Shown piece after piece: positions 35,390 to 43,594 of a DNA stretch of 64,000 nt; positions within the stretch are counted from its first letter, which is position 1, and the number at the start of each line of letters is the position of its first letter. The translations under genes were made by a program, and so were the position numbers. Source of the DNA: Orrella sp037026685 (GTDB lineage Bacteria; Pseudomonadota; Gammaproteobacteria; Burkholderiales; Burkholderiaceae_B); NCBI RefSeq assembly GCF_037026685.1, contig NZ_JBANET010000012.1:1-64000 (forward strand), given 5' to 3'. The notes beneath the pieces were generated by a model. It was not told where the DNA came from. It searched no databases and saw only the letters and a program-made list of their open reading frames with translations.

Positions 35390-36778
35390 TCAGAACGGCA
35401 GCTTCGCCCCCGGCGCATGCGCCAATATCTGCTGCCGGAACGCCTCCTGGATCCGCCCCAGCGCCGCCTCGCTGTCGGCCTCGAAGCGCAGCACCACCAC
35501 CGGCGTGGTGTTGGAGGGCCGGGCCAGGCCGAAGCCGTCGGGGTATTCGGCCCGCACGCCGTCCAGCGTATGCACGGCCGTGGCGCCGTCGAACTTGCCG
35601 TCGCGCTGCAGGGCCTCGATCAGCGTGAACGGTTCGCCTTCTTTCATCGGCAGCTTCAGTTCGGGCGTGGAGATGCCCTTGGGCAAGGCTTCCAGTTCGG
35701 CCGAAGGGTCGGCCGTGCGCGAGACGATCTCCAGCAGGCGCGCGCCCGTGTACAGGCCGTCGTCAAAGCCGAACCAGCGTTCCTTGAAGAAGATGTGGCC
35801 GCTCATCTCGCCGGCCAGCGGCGCGCCGGTTTCCTTGAGCTTGGCCTTGACCAGCGAATGGCCCGTGCGCCACATCAGCGGCTGGCCGCCGGCGGCCTGG
35901 ACCTCGGTGGCCACGTGGCGGCTGCACTTGACGTCGTAGATGATCTGCGCGCCGGGGCAGCGGGTGAGCACGTCGCGCGCCAGCAGGATGAGCTGGCGGT
36001 CCGGCCAGATGATCTCGCCGGACTTGGTGACCACGCCCAGCCGGTCGCCGTCGCCGTCGAAGGCCAGGCCCAGCTCGTTGTCGGTGGTGCGCAGGCATTC
36101 GATCAGGTCCTGCAGGTTGTGCGGGTCGGCCGGATCGGGATGGTGGTTGGGGAACTGGCCGTCCACCTCGCAGTACAGCTCGGTGACTTCGCAGCCCAGG
36201 GCGCGGAACAGCGCCGGGGCGACCGCGCCGGCCACGCCGTTGCCGCAGTCGATGGCGATCTTCATGGGCCGGGCCAGCTTGACGTCCGAGGCGATGCGGT
36301 CGATGTACTGGCGCACCAGTTCGCGCACCTGGCGCGTGCCGGCCGGGCCGTCGTAGGCGGGCGTCACCAGCATGGCCGGGCGCAGGCCCGTGATGGCATC
36401 GCCGTACAGCGTGGCGCCGCCCAGCATCATCTTGAAGCCGTTGTAGTCGGGCGGGTTGTGGCTGCCCGTCACGGCCACGCCCGAGCCGGTCTCCAGCACG
36501 TGGGCGGCGTAGTACACCAGCGGCGTGGGCACCTGGCCGATGTCCAGGGTGTCGATGCCCACGGCGTTCAGTCCTTCCTGCAGCGCCAGGGCAAGGGATT
36601 CGCTGCTTTCGCGGCCGTCGCGGCCCACCACCAGGGTGTCCACGCCGAGGGCGCGCGCCTGCAGGCCCAGGGAGTGGCCCAGCGCGCGGGCGAACCCCGG
36701 GTTGAGCTGGTCGGGCACCGTGCCGCGGATGTCGTAGGCCTTGAAGGCGGACTGAGGGAAGGCGTTCTGCGTGTTCAC
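35390..36778 (-). CDS. Phosphomannomutase/phosphoglucomutase (AlgC-like)
   Basis: 462 residues, matching the PMM/PGM family (AlgC 463). It converts hexose 6-phosphate to 1-phosphate for nucleotide-sugar and LPS core synthesis. FKAYDIRGTVPDQL starts domain 1; phosphoserine S106 in VAVTGSHNPPDYNGFK; metal loop FDGDGDRLG; sugar loop AGEMSGH; phosphate loop RPSNTTPVVVLRFE at the end. I choose GTG at 36778, six bases after AGGA, over an ATG 33 bases upstream. It is convergent to the glycan cluster and probably feeds it, but is transcribed on its own. Confidence 0.94.
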   Translation of the reverse strand: MNTQNAFPQSAFKAYDIRGTVPDQLNPGFARALGHSLGLQARALGVDTLVVGRDGRESSESLALALQEGLNAVGIDTLDIGQVPTPLVYYAAHVLETGSGVAVTGSHNPPDYNGFKMMLGGATLYGDAITGLRPAMLVTPAYDGPAGTRQVRELVRQYIDRIASDVKLARPMKIAIDCGNGVAGAVAPALFRALGCEVTELYCEVDGQFPNHHPDPADPHNLQDLIECLRTTDNELGLAFDGDGDRLGVVTKSGEIIWPDRQLILLARDVLTRCPGAQIIYDVKCSRHVATEVQAAGGQPLMWRTGHSLVKAKLKETGAPLAGEMSGHIFFKERWFGFDDGLYTGARLLEIVSRTADPSAELEALPKGISTPELKLPMKEGEPFTLIEALQRDGKFDGATAVHTLDGVRAEYPDGFGLARPSNTTPVVVLRFEADSEAALGRIQEAFRQQILAHAPGAKLPF

Positions 36779-36927
36779 GTCGTTTCCTGCGGGGTTGAAA
36801 GGCAGCGGCAATTATCCCCGATACGGATGCCAGGGCAGGGATTCCGGCGCGGCGACATGGTTGCAAATCCTGACAAGGCCTGACAGGGCGGACGGCGGCG
36901 CTGGGGCCCCGGGGAGCGTCCTGCCCA

Positions 36928-36944
36928 GGCACCCGGGCGGTGCG
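36928..36944. promoter_or_regulatory. NtrC-like enhancer site 1 (urt)
   Basis: GGCACC-CGGGC-GGTGCG, against the NtrC consensus TGCACC-N5-GGTGCA: ten of twelve positions agree. Centre about 153 bases before the predicted urt transcript start and 42 bases (four helical turns) from site 2. Confidence 0.6.
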
Positions 36945-36969
36945 GCGCAGGCGCTAGCCCAGGGATGCG

Positions 36970-36986
36970 TGCATCAATGCGGTGCC
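36970..36986. promoter_or_regulatory. NtrC-like enhancer site 2 (urt)
   Basis: TGCATC-AATGC-GGTGCC, ten of twelve consensus positions. Centre near -111 relative to the predicted start, a usual distance for NtrC enhancers of sigma-54 promoters. Confidence 0.65.
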
Positions 36987-37062
36987 GGCCGCTGGCCCGC
37001 CCGCAGGCGGCGGGCCGGGCGCCAGCCCGCGTGAATGCGGCGCAGGGGCCCATGGCCCGGCA

Positions 37063-37078
37063 TGGCACGGGAATTGCT
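37063..37078 (+). promoter_or_regulatory. Sigma-54 (-24/-12) promoter of urtABCDE
   Basis: TGGCAC-GGGAA-TTGCT matches the sigma-54 consensus TGGCAC-N5-TTGCW without a mismatch. Expected start near 37089, giving a leader of about 117 bases before urtA. With the two NtrC-like sites upstream, nitrogen-limited expression of urea uptake is the natural reading. Confidence 0.82.
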
Positions 37079-37088
37079 TCGACACGGC

Positions 37089-37098
37089 TTGTATACAA
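37089..37098. promoter_or_regulatory. Palindrome TTGTATACAA at the urt transcript start
   Basis: A perfect 10-bp AT-rich palindrome exactly at the predicted +1 to +10 of the sigma-54 promoter. The half-site resembles FCD-type GntR operators (compare 17835-17858). A repressor bound here would block the transcript. Confidence 0.45.
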
Positions 37099-37205
37099 CC
37101 AGGTATCCAAACGCGGACCGCGCCGGCGCGCTGGCCGCGGGCGGCCGATGCAGCAAGGCAGGCCGGCCTGTGTCGGCTCCGTTTTCCTTTCTATGGAGTG
37201 ATGTC

Positions 37206-38462
37206 ATGCAACGCAGAACCGTGCTCAAACAATTCGCCCTGGCCGGCGCCATGCTGGCGGTCTCGGCGGCCTGGCTGCCCGGCGCCCATGCCCAGGAGAC
37301 CATCAAGGTCGGCATCCTGCATTCGCTCTCGGGCACCATGGCGATTTCCGAGACCTCGCTCAAGGACGTGGCGCTGATGACCATCGAGGAGATCAACGCC
37401 AATGGCGGGGTCCTGGGCAGGAAGCTGGAGCCTGTGGTGGTCGACCCGGCCTCGGACTGGCCGATGTTCGCCGACAAGGCCCGCGAGCTGCTCAGCCAGC
37501 ACAAGGTGGCGGCGGTGTTCGGCTGCTGGACCTCGGTGTCGCGCAAGTCGGTGCTGCCCGTCTTCAAGGAGCTCAACGGCCTGCTGTTCTATCCGGTGCA
37601 GTACGAAGGCGAGGAACTGGAGCGCAACGTCTTCTACACGGGCGCGGCCCCCAACCAGCAGGCCATTCCGGCCGTCGAGTACCTGATGAGCGAGGACGGC
37701 GGCCAGGCCAGGCGCTTCGTGCTGCTGGGCACCGACTACGTCTATCCGCGCACCACCAACCGCATCCTGCGCGCCTTCCTGCATTCCAAGGGCGTCAAGG
37801 ACGAGGACATCGAGGAAATCTACACCCCGTTCGGCCATGCCGACTACCAGACCATCGTGGCCAACATCAAACGCTTCGCCGCGGGCGGCAGGACGGCGGT
37901 GGTGTCGACCATCAACGGCGATTCGAACGTGCCGTTCTACCGCGAGCTGGGCAATGCCGGCCTGAAGGCCACCGACGTGCCGGTGGTGGCCTTCTCGGTC
38001 GGCGAGGAAGAGCTGCGCGGCGTGGACACCAAGCCGCTGGTCGGCCACCTGGCCGCCTGGAACTACTTCCAGAGCATCAAGAACCCCGTGAACGACGCCT
38101 TCATCGAGAAGTGGCGCGCCTACGCCAAGGCCAGGAACCTGCCCAACGCCGGCACGGTGGTTACCAACGACCCGATGGAGGCCACCTACATCGGCATCCA
38201 CATGTGGAAGCAGGCGGTCGAGCAGGCCGGAACCACCGACGTGGACAAGGTGATCGAGGCGGTGGGCGGCCAGACCTTCGAGGCGCCCAGCGGCTTCACG
38301 GTGCAGATGGACAAGACCAACCACCACCTGCACAAGCCGGTGTACATCGGCGAGATCCGCGGCGATGGCCAGTTCAACGTCGTCTGGAAGACCGACGGGC
38401 CGATCCGCGCGCAGCCCTGGAGCCCGTTCATCCCGGGCAACGAAGGCAAGCAGAACCTGTAA
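37206..38462 (+). CDS. urtA: Urea ABC transporter, substrate-binding protein
   Basis: 418 residues. The signal peptide starts MQRRTVLKQFALAG, which looks like a Tat signal, and is cleaved after AHA near residue 29. The mature protein has the UrtA/AmiC-type fold: IKVGILHSLSGTMAISE, FGCWTSVSRKSVLPVF, LFYPVQYEGEELERNVFYTGAAPNQQ and TINGDSNVPFYRELG, close to characterised urea-binding proteins. FmdD-like amide binders are related but less similar in these motifs. GGAGTGATGTC precedes the ATG at 37206. First gene of urtABCDE, behind a sigma-54 promoter. Confidence 0.95.
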   Translation: MQRRTVLKQFALAGAMLAVSAAWLPGAHAQETIKVGILHSLSGTMAISETSLKDVALMTIEEINANGGVLGRKLEPVVVDPASDWPMFADKARELLSQHKVAAVFGCWTSVSRKSVLPVFKELNGLLFYPVQYEGEELERNVFYTGAAPNQQAIPAVEYLMSEDGGQARRFVLLGTDYVYPRTTNRILRAFLHSKGVKDEDIEEIYTPFGHADYQTIVANIKRFAAGGRTAVVSTINGDSNVPFYRELGNAGLKATDVPVVAFSVGEEELRGVDTKPLVGHLAAWNYFQSIKNPVNDAFIEKWRAYAKARNLPNAGTVVTNDPMEATYIGIHMWKQAVEQAGTTDVDKVIEAVGGQTFEAPSGFTVQMDKTNHHLHKPVYIGEIRGDGQFNVVWKTDGPIRAQPWSPFIPGNEGKQNL

Positions 38463-38477
38463 GCGGAGCGTCCCGCC

Positions 38478-40166
38478 ATGCGTCCATCGTTCACCTGCGC
38501 GCTGCGCCGGCTGCTGCTTGCGCTGGCGTTGCTGGCCGCCGCCCTGGCGGGCCCGGCCCGGGCCGTCCAGGCCGGCCCGCCAGGCGCCGAGCCTGCCGGG
38601 CCGGACCTGCAAGCAGGGCCCGCCGCCGCGCTCGATCCGGCCGTCGTGGCGGGGCTGGCCGGTGACAACAACGCCAAGCTTGCGGCCATCGCCGCCCTGG
38701 GCGAGTCGCCGGACCCGCGCGCGGCCAAGATGCTGGAGGCCCTGAACGAAGGCACGCTGATGATGACGGCGCAAGGGCGGGCGCTGCTTGCGCTGCCCGG
38801 CGGGCAGGCCGCCGATCCGCTGACGGGACAATCGCTGGCCATGCCCGGCCAGGCCGACGCGGTCATGCTCAATAACCGGCTGCGCCGCGCGATCGAGAAC
38901 GCGCTGGCCGCCTCGAGGCTGTTCTCGGAAAGCGCGCCGGTGCGGCTGGCGGCCGCGCGCGGCATGCAGCGCGAAGCCAACCCCGAGCGCCTGCCGCTGA
39001 TCGAGCGGGCGCTGGCCAAGGAGCGCCATCCCGAGGTGCGCGCCGCGCTGGAGGTGGCGCAATCGGTGCTGGACCTGGAGCATGCGGATCCGGCGCGCCG
39101 CGCCCAGGCGGCCACGCGCCTGGGCCAGACGCGCAACACGGCCTTTCGCGGCATGCTGGCGGCCATCGCCGAAGCGGACGCGTCCGGCGATCATGCCGAG
39201 GCCGACGAGTCGGTGCGCCAGGCCGCGGCGGCGGCGGTGCGCGCCATCGACCGGCATGCCCGCCTGGCGCAATGGGGCGGCCACCTGTTCTTCGGCCTGA
39301 GCCTGGGCAGCGTGCTGCTGCTGGCCGCGCTGGGCCTGGCCATCACCTTCGGCCTGATGGGCGTGATCAACATGGCCCACGGCGAACTGCTGATGATCGG
39401 CGCCTATGTCACCTTCGTGGTGCAGACGCTGTTTCGCCAGTATGCGCCGGCGTGGGTGGACTGGTACGTGCTGGCGGCGCTGCCGGCGGCCTTCGCGGTC
39501 GCGGCCCTGGTGGGCATGGTGCTCGAGCGCACCGTGATCCGCTGGCTGTACGGCCGCCCGCTGGAGACCCTGCTGGCCACCTGGGGCATCAGCCTGATCC
39601 TGATGCAGGGCGTGCGCAGCCTGTTCGGCGCGCAGAACGTCGAGGTCGGCAATCCTTCCTGGATGTCGGGCAGCCTGCGGGTGATGGACGGGCTGGTGCT
39701 CAGCACCAACCGCATCGTCATCATCGTCTTCGCCATGCTGGTGGTGGCCCTGGTATGGCTGCTGCTGAACCGCACGAGGCTGGGGCTGTTCGTGCGCGCC
39801 ATCACGCAGAACCGCCGCATGGCCGACTGCGTGGGCGTGCCCACCGGGCGCGTGGACATGCTGGCCTTCGGGCTGGGCTCGGGCATCGCCGGCCTGGCCG
39901 GCGTGGCGCTTTCGCAGCTGGGCAACGTCGGGCCGGACATGGGGCGCGTGTACCTGATCGATTCCTTCATGGTCGTGGTCCTGGGCGGCGTGGGCCAGCT
40001 GGCCGGCACCGTGATCGCCGCCCTGGGCCTGGGGGCCTTCAGCAAGTTTCTCGAACCCTATGCGGGCGCGGTGCTCGCCAAGATCACGGTGCTGGTGCTG
40101 ATCGTGCTGTTCGTGCAAAAGCGCCCGCAGGGCCTGTTCGCCCCGCGCGGAAGGAGTGTGGAATGA
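38478..40166 (+). CDS. urtB: Urea ABC transporter, permease UrtB
   Basis: 562 residues. After a signal-like start there is an N-terminal soluble periplasmic region (about 30-270, HEAT-like helices), then a LivH-type permease with about eight membrane segments. INMAHGELLMIGAY and NRRMADCVGVPTGRVD are the permease motifs. The extra N-terminal region is a known mark of UrtB compared with the amino-acid permease LivH. 15 bp after urtA; its stop overlaps urtC by four bases. Confidence 0.95.
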   Translation: MRPSFTCALRRLLLALALLAAALAGPARAVQAGPPGAEPAGPDLQAGPAAALDPAVVAGLAGDNNAKLAAIAALGESPDPRAAKMLEALNEGTLMMTAQGRALLALPGGQAADPLTGQSLAMPGQADAVMLNNRLRRAIENALAASRLFSESAPVRLAAARGMQREANPERLPLIERALAKERHPEVRAALEVAQSVLDLEHADPARRAQAATRLGQTRNTAFRGMLAAIAEADASGDHAEADESVRQAAAAAVRAIDRHARLAQWGGHLFFGLSLGSVLLLAALGLAITFGLMGVINMAHGELLMIGAYVTFVVQTLFRQYAPAWVDWYVLAALPAAFAVAALVGMVLERTVIRWLYGRPLETLLATWGISLILMQGVRSLFGAQNVEVGNPSWMSGSLRVMDGLVLSTNRIVIIVFAMLVVALVWLLLNRTRLGLFVRAITQNRRMADCVGVPTGRVDMLAFGLGSGIAGLAGVALSQLGNVGPDMGRVYLIDSFMVVVLGGVGQLAGTVIAALGLGAFSKFLEPYAGAVLAKITVLVLIVLFVQKRPQGLFAPRGRSVE

Positions 40167-41275
40167 ATCCCCAGGCCCTGCTCGCCGGCGCCCGCCGGCC
40201 GCTGTTCACGCCGCGGGCCTGGCTGGCGCTGCTGGCCGCCACGGCGGCGCTGGCGCTGCTGCCCGTGCTCAACCTGTACTTCGCACCGGGCCATCCCTTG
40301 CATGTCTCGGCCTACGCCATCTCGCTGGGCGGCAAGTTCATGTGCTATGCGCTGGCCGCGCTGGCGCTGGACCTGGTGTGGGGCTATGCGGGCATCCTGT
40401 CGCTGGGCCACGGGCTGTTCTTCGCGCTGGGCGGCTATGCCCACGGCATGTACCTGATGCGCGCCGGGCGCGGCGACGCGTTGCCCGGGTTCATGAGTTT
40501 CCTGGGCTGGCAGGAATTGCCGTGGTACTGGTCCTTCACCGAGCATTTCGCCTATGCCTGGCTGCTGGTGGTGCTGGCCCCGGGCCTGCTGGCCTTCGTG
40601 TTCGGCTACTTCGCCTTCCGCTCGCGCATCACGGGCGTATATTTTTCCATCATCACGCAGGCCTTGACCTTCGCGGCCATGCTGCTGTTCTTTCGCAACG
40701 AGACGGGCTTCGGCGGCAACAACGGCTTTACCGATTTCCGCGAGATCCTGGGCCTGAGCGTGACGGCGCCGGGCACCCGCGCGCTGCTGTACTGGGCGAC
40801 GCTGCTGGCGCTGGCCGGCGCCCTGGTGCTGGCGCGGGCAGTCACCCAATCGAAGCTGGGCCGGGTGCTGACCGCGGTGCGCGACTCGGAAAGCCGGCTG
40901 CGCTTTCTCGGCTACGAGCCGCTGGGCTTCAAGCTGTTCGTCTGGACGCTGTCGGCGGCCCTGTGCGGCGTGGCCGGGGCGCTGTACGTGCCGCAGGTGG
41001 GCATTATCAATCCCAGCGAGATGTCGCCGGCCAATTCCATCGAGATGGTGGTCTGGGTGGCCACCGGCGGGCGCGGCACGCTGGTGGGGCCGATCGTGGG
41101 CGCGGGCGCGGTCAACGGCCTGAAGACCTGGTTCACCAGCGCCTTGCCGGAATACTGGCTGTACGCGCTGGGCCTGATCTTCGTGCTGACCACGCTGTTC
41201 CTGCCGCAAGGCATCGTCGGGCTGGCGCGCCGGCTGGTGGCGGCCTGGGGCGGCAAGGCGGAGACAGTCCAATGA
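40163..41275 (+). CDS. urtC: Urea ABC transporter, permease UrtC
   Basis: 370 residues, LivM-type inner-membrane permease with about ten segments. DLVWGYAGILSLGHGLFFALGGYAHGMYLMR and VRDSESRLRFLGYEPLGFKLFVWTLSA are diagnostic, the latter lying in the coupling helix region that contacts the ATPases. AAGGAGTG precedes the ATG, and both ends overlap neighbouring genes by four bases. It forms the channel together with UrtB. Confidence 0.95.
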   Translation: MNPQALLAGARRPLFTPRAWLALLAATAALALLPVLNLYFAPGHPLHVSAYAISLGGKFMCYALAALALDLVWGYAGILSLGHGLFFALGGYAHGMYLMRAGRGDALPGFMSFLGWQELPWYWSFTEHFAYAWLLVVLAPGLLAFVFGYFAFRSRITGVYFSIITQALTFAAMLLFFRNETGFGGNNGFTDFREILGLSVTAPGTRALLYWATLLALAGALVLARAVTQSKLGRVLTAVRDSESRLRFLGYEPLGFKLFVWTLSAALCGVAGALYVPQVGIINPSEMSPANSIEMVVWVATGGRGTLVGPIVGAGAVNGLKTWFTSALPEYWLYALGLIFVLTTLFLPQGIVGLARRLVAAWGGKAETVQ

Positions 41276-42111
41276 GCCAGACGCAACGCAAGCCCGAGAC
41301 GCCCGGGGACGGCCCCGCCGGCGAGGCCATGGCCGGACGCGTGGCCGTCCCGGGGGTCGATACCACGCATGGCGCCATCCTTTACCTGGACGAGGTGACG
41401 GTCAGCTTCGACGGCTTCAAGGCCCTGAACCGCCTGAGCCTGGACGTGGGCGTGGGCGAACTGCGCTGCATCATCGGCCCGAACGGCGCGGGCAAGACCA
41501 CCATGATGGACGTGATCACGGGCAAGACCCGCCCTTCGTCCGGCACGGTGTTCTTCGGCCAGAACATCGACCTGAGCCGGCTGGCCGAGTCGCAGATCGC
41601 CGATGCGGGCATCGGGCGCAAGTTCCAGCGGCCCACGGTGTTCGAGAACCACACCGTGTTCGAGAACCTGGAGCTGGCCATGAAGGCCGACAAGCGGGTG
41701 CGGCCCACGCTGTTCTCGCGCCTGTCGGGCGAGCAGGCCGACGCCATCGGGCAGACCCTGGCGTTGATCAGGCTGCAGGACCACGCCTGGCGCCAGGCCG
41801 GCCTGTTGTCGCACGGCCAGAAGCAGTGGCTGGAGATCGGCATGCTGCTGATGCAGCAGCCCTTGCTGCTGTTGCTGGACGAGCCGGTGGCCGGCATGAC
41901 CGATGCCGAGACCGAGCGCACCGGCGAGCTGCTCAACGAGCTGCGCGGCAAGCACTCGCTGGTGGTGGTCGAGCACGACATGGATTTCGTCGCCAGCATC
42001 GCGGGGCAGGGCAAGGTGACGGTGCTGCACGAGGGCTCGGTGCTGGCCGAGGGCAGCATGGCGCAGGTGCAGGCCGATCCGCGCGTCATCGAAGTCTATC
42101 TGGGCCGTTAG
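41272..42111 (+). CDS. urtD: Urea ABC transporter, ATP-binding protein UrtD
   Basis: 279 residues, LivG-type ATPase. Walker A is GPNGAGKTT near residue 70, the signature is LSHGQKQWLEIG, and Walker B is LLLLLDEPVAGM. An N-terminal extension of about 35 residues (MSQTQRKPETPGDG) precedes the ABC core, beyond the usual UrtD start; an internal ATG (41326) could be the true start, but the overlap with urtC favours 41272. It pairs with UrtE to power UrtBC. Confidence 0.95.
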   Translation: MSQTQRKPETPGDGPAGEAMAGRVAVPGVDTTHGAILYLDEVTVSFDGFKALNRLSLDVGVGELRCIIGPNGAGKTTMMDVITGKTRPSSGTVFFGQNIDLSRLAESQIADAGIGRKFQRPTVFENHTVFENLELAMKADKRVRPTLFSRLSGEQADAIGQTLALIRLQDHAWRQAGLLSHGQKQWLEIGMLLMQQPLLLLLDEPVAGMTDAETERTGELLNELRGKHSLVVVEHDMDFVASIAGQGKVTVLHEGSVLAEGSMAQVQADPRVIEVYLGR

Positions 42112-42119
42112 GAGCGGGC

Positions 42120-42818
42120 ATGCTGCAAGTCAAGGACATCGACCAGTACTACGGCGGCAGCCATACGCTGCGCGCAGTCTCGCTTGCGGTCGAACCCGGG
42201 CAGTGCCTGGCGCTGCTGGGCCGCAACGGCGTGGGCAAGACCACGCTGCTCAAGTGCCTGATGGGCGTGCTGCCGGTGGCGCGCGGCAGCGTCAGTTTCG
42301 AGGGCCGCGACATCACCGGCCTGGCCCCGCACCAGCGCGCGGCCCTGGGCATGGCCTACGTGCCCCAAGGGCGCGACATCTTCGCGCGCCTGACGGTCGA
42401 GGAGAACCTCCTGATGGGCATGGCGGCGCGGCCGGGCCGGGCTGGCAAGCGCATCGACGAGGACATCTACACGCTCTTTCCGGTGCTGCGCACCATGCTG
42501 CGCCGGCGCGGCGGCGACCTGTCCGGCGGGCAGCAGCAGCAGCTGGCCATCGCCCGAGCCCTGGTGGCGCAGCCCAGGCTGATCATCCTGGACGAGCCCA
42601 CCGAGGGCATCCAGCCTTCGATCATCAAGGACATCGGCCGGGTCATCCGCATGCTGCGCGAACGCGGCGACATTGCCATCCTGCTGTGCGAGCAGTATTT
42701 CGATTTCGCCCGCGAACTGGCCGACAGCTTCGTGGTGCTCTCGCGCGGCGAGGTGGTGGCCAGCGGCGGGCAGGCCGAGATAGGCAGCGAGGCGGTGCGC
42801 CGGCATCTATCGGTCTAG
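42120..42818 (+). CDS. urtE: Urea ABC transporter, ATP-binding protein UrtE
   Basis: 232 residues, LivF-type ATPase. Walker A is GRNGVGKTT, Q-loop YVPQGRDIF, signature LSGGQQQQLAIARAL and Walker B IILDEPTEGIQ. LCEQYFDFARELADSF is the UrtE version of the switch region, with Gln replacing the His of many LivF proteins. GGAGCGGGC precedes the ATG eight bases after urtD. Last gene of the operon; a GC hairpin follows. Confidence 0.95.
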   Translation: MLQVKDIDQYYGGSHTLRAVSLAVEPGQCLALLGRNGVGKTTLLKCLMGVLPVARGSVSFEGRDITGLAPHQRAALGMAYVPQGRDIFARLTVEENLLMGMAARPGRAGKRIDEDIYTLFPVLRTMLRRRGGDLSGGQQQQLAIARALVAQPRLIILDEPTEGIQPSIIKDIGRVIRMLRERGDIAILLCEQYFDFARELADSFVVLSRGEVVASGGQAEIGSEAVRRHLSV

Positions 42819-42820
42819 GC

Positions 42821-42849
42821 GCGCCCGGCGCCCGCGAAGCGCCGGGCGC
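42821..42849 (+). terminator. GC hairpin after urtE
   Basis: GCGCCCGGCGC (42821-42831), seven-base loop, GCGCCGGGCGC (42839-42849): an 11-bp perfect stem two bases past the urtE stop. There is no T-run, so it may protect the mRNA end or terminate only partly. Confidence 0.5.
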
Positions 42850-43000
42850 CGTCCCGCAGCGGCAAGGTGGAAGGCCCGGGCTGTCCCCGGTAGAATCGCC
42901 AATCCAGCGCGATGTGGCTGCTTGGCCGATTTCTCCAGGGATACAGTCGATAGCGAAGAGGCGCCACGCCCTGCCAACCCTGAACCCTCTTTGAGGAACA

Positions 43001-43549
43001 ATGCCCGTCACCGACTCCAAACCGGAAAGCCAGCAAGTCGATCCCGCCAAGCTGCTCGCTTACCGGGTGCTGACCTTCAGCCAACGCTTGTACCGCGGCA
43101 TTGAAATCGTCCTGCAGAACGAACTGGGCTTGTCCGTACGCCAGTGGCGCATCCTGCTGTTCCTGGCCAGCTACGGTTCGCGTTCCCTGCAAGAGATCGC
43201 GGCGTTCTGGCGCTACGACAAGAGCCAGGTCAGCCGGGCCGTCTCCGAGCTCGTCGAAAAAGGGCTGGCGGTCACCGAACGCGCCGAGCAGGATGTGCGC
43301 CGCGTCATGGTCGGCCTGACCGCCCAAGGGTGGCGCACATACGAGCAGGGGCTGCCATTGAGCCTAGCCAGGCAGGAGAAACTGACCAGTTGCCTGACCC
43401 GCAGCCAGCTCAAGGAGTTCGAGCGCACGCTGGAACTGCTGACCCGCCAGGCCGACGCCATGCTGGACCAGGCCGAAGAGGGCAGGCAGGCGCCGGCCGC
43501 GGGCAAGGGCAAACGCAAGGCGGGCCCCCGGATGCAGGCGGGGCATTGA
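43001..43549 (+). CDS. MarR-family transcriptional regulator
   Basis: 182 residues. The winged helix lies at about 50-115 (LSVRQWRILLFLASYGSRSLQEIAAFWRYDKSQVSRAVSELVEKGLA), flanked by dimerisation helices; the C-terminal 25 residues are basic and Gly/Ala-rich, longer than usual. MarR proteins repress nearby genes and let go on binding small aromatic or other ligands. It is tail to tail with the minus-strand operon 48916-43595, whose promoter carries a TTGC-TATA-GCAA palindrome. No similar palindrome precedes this gene, so autoregulation is not evident. Confidence 0.9.
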   Translation: MPVTDSKPESQQVDPAKLLAYRVLTFSQRLYRGIEIVLQNELGLSVRQWRILLFLASYGSRSLQEIAAFWRYDKSQVSRAVSELVEKGLAVTERAEQDVRRVMVGLTAQGWRTYEQGLPLSLARQEKLTSCLTRSQLKEFERTLELLTRQADAMLDQAEEGRQAPAAGKGKRKAGPRMQAGH

Positions 43550-43569
43550 CCTGGCCGTGCCGCGGCCGC

Positions 43570-43588
43570 CCGGCCAGCGGCTGGCCGG
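43570..43588. terminator. GC hairpin between convergent marR and Bug genes
   Basis: CCGGCCAG, loop CGG, CTGGCCGG in the 45-bp convergent gap. No T-run on either strand; possibly a weak bidirectional terminator. Confidence 0.4.
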
Positions 43589-43594
43589 CGCCGG

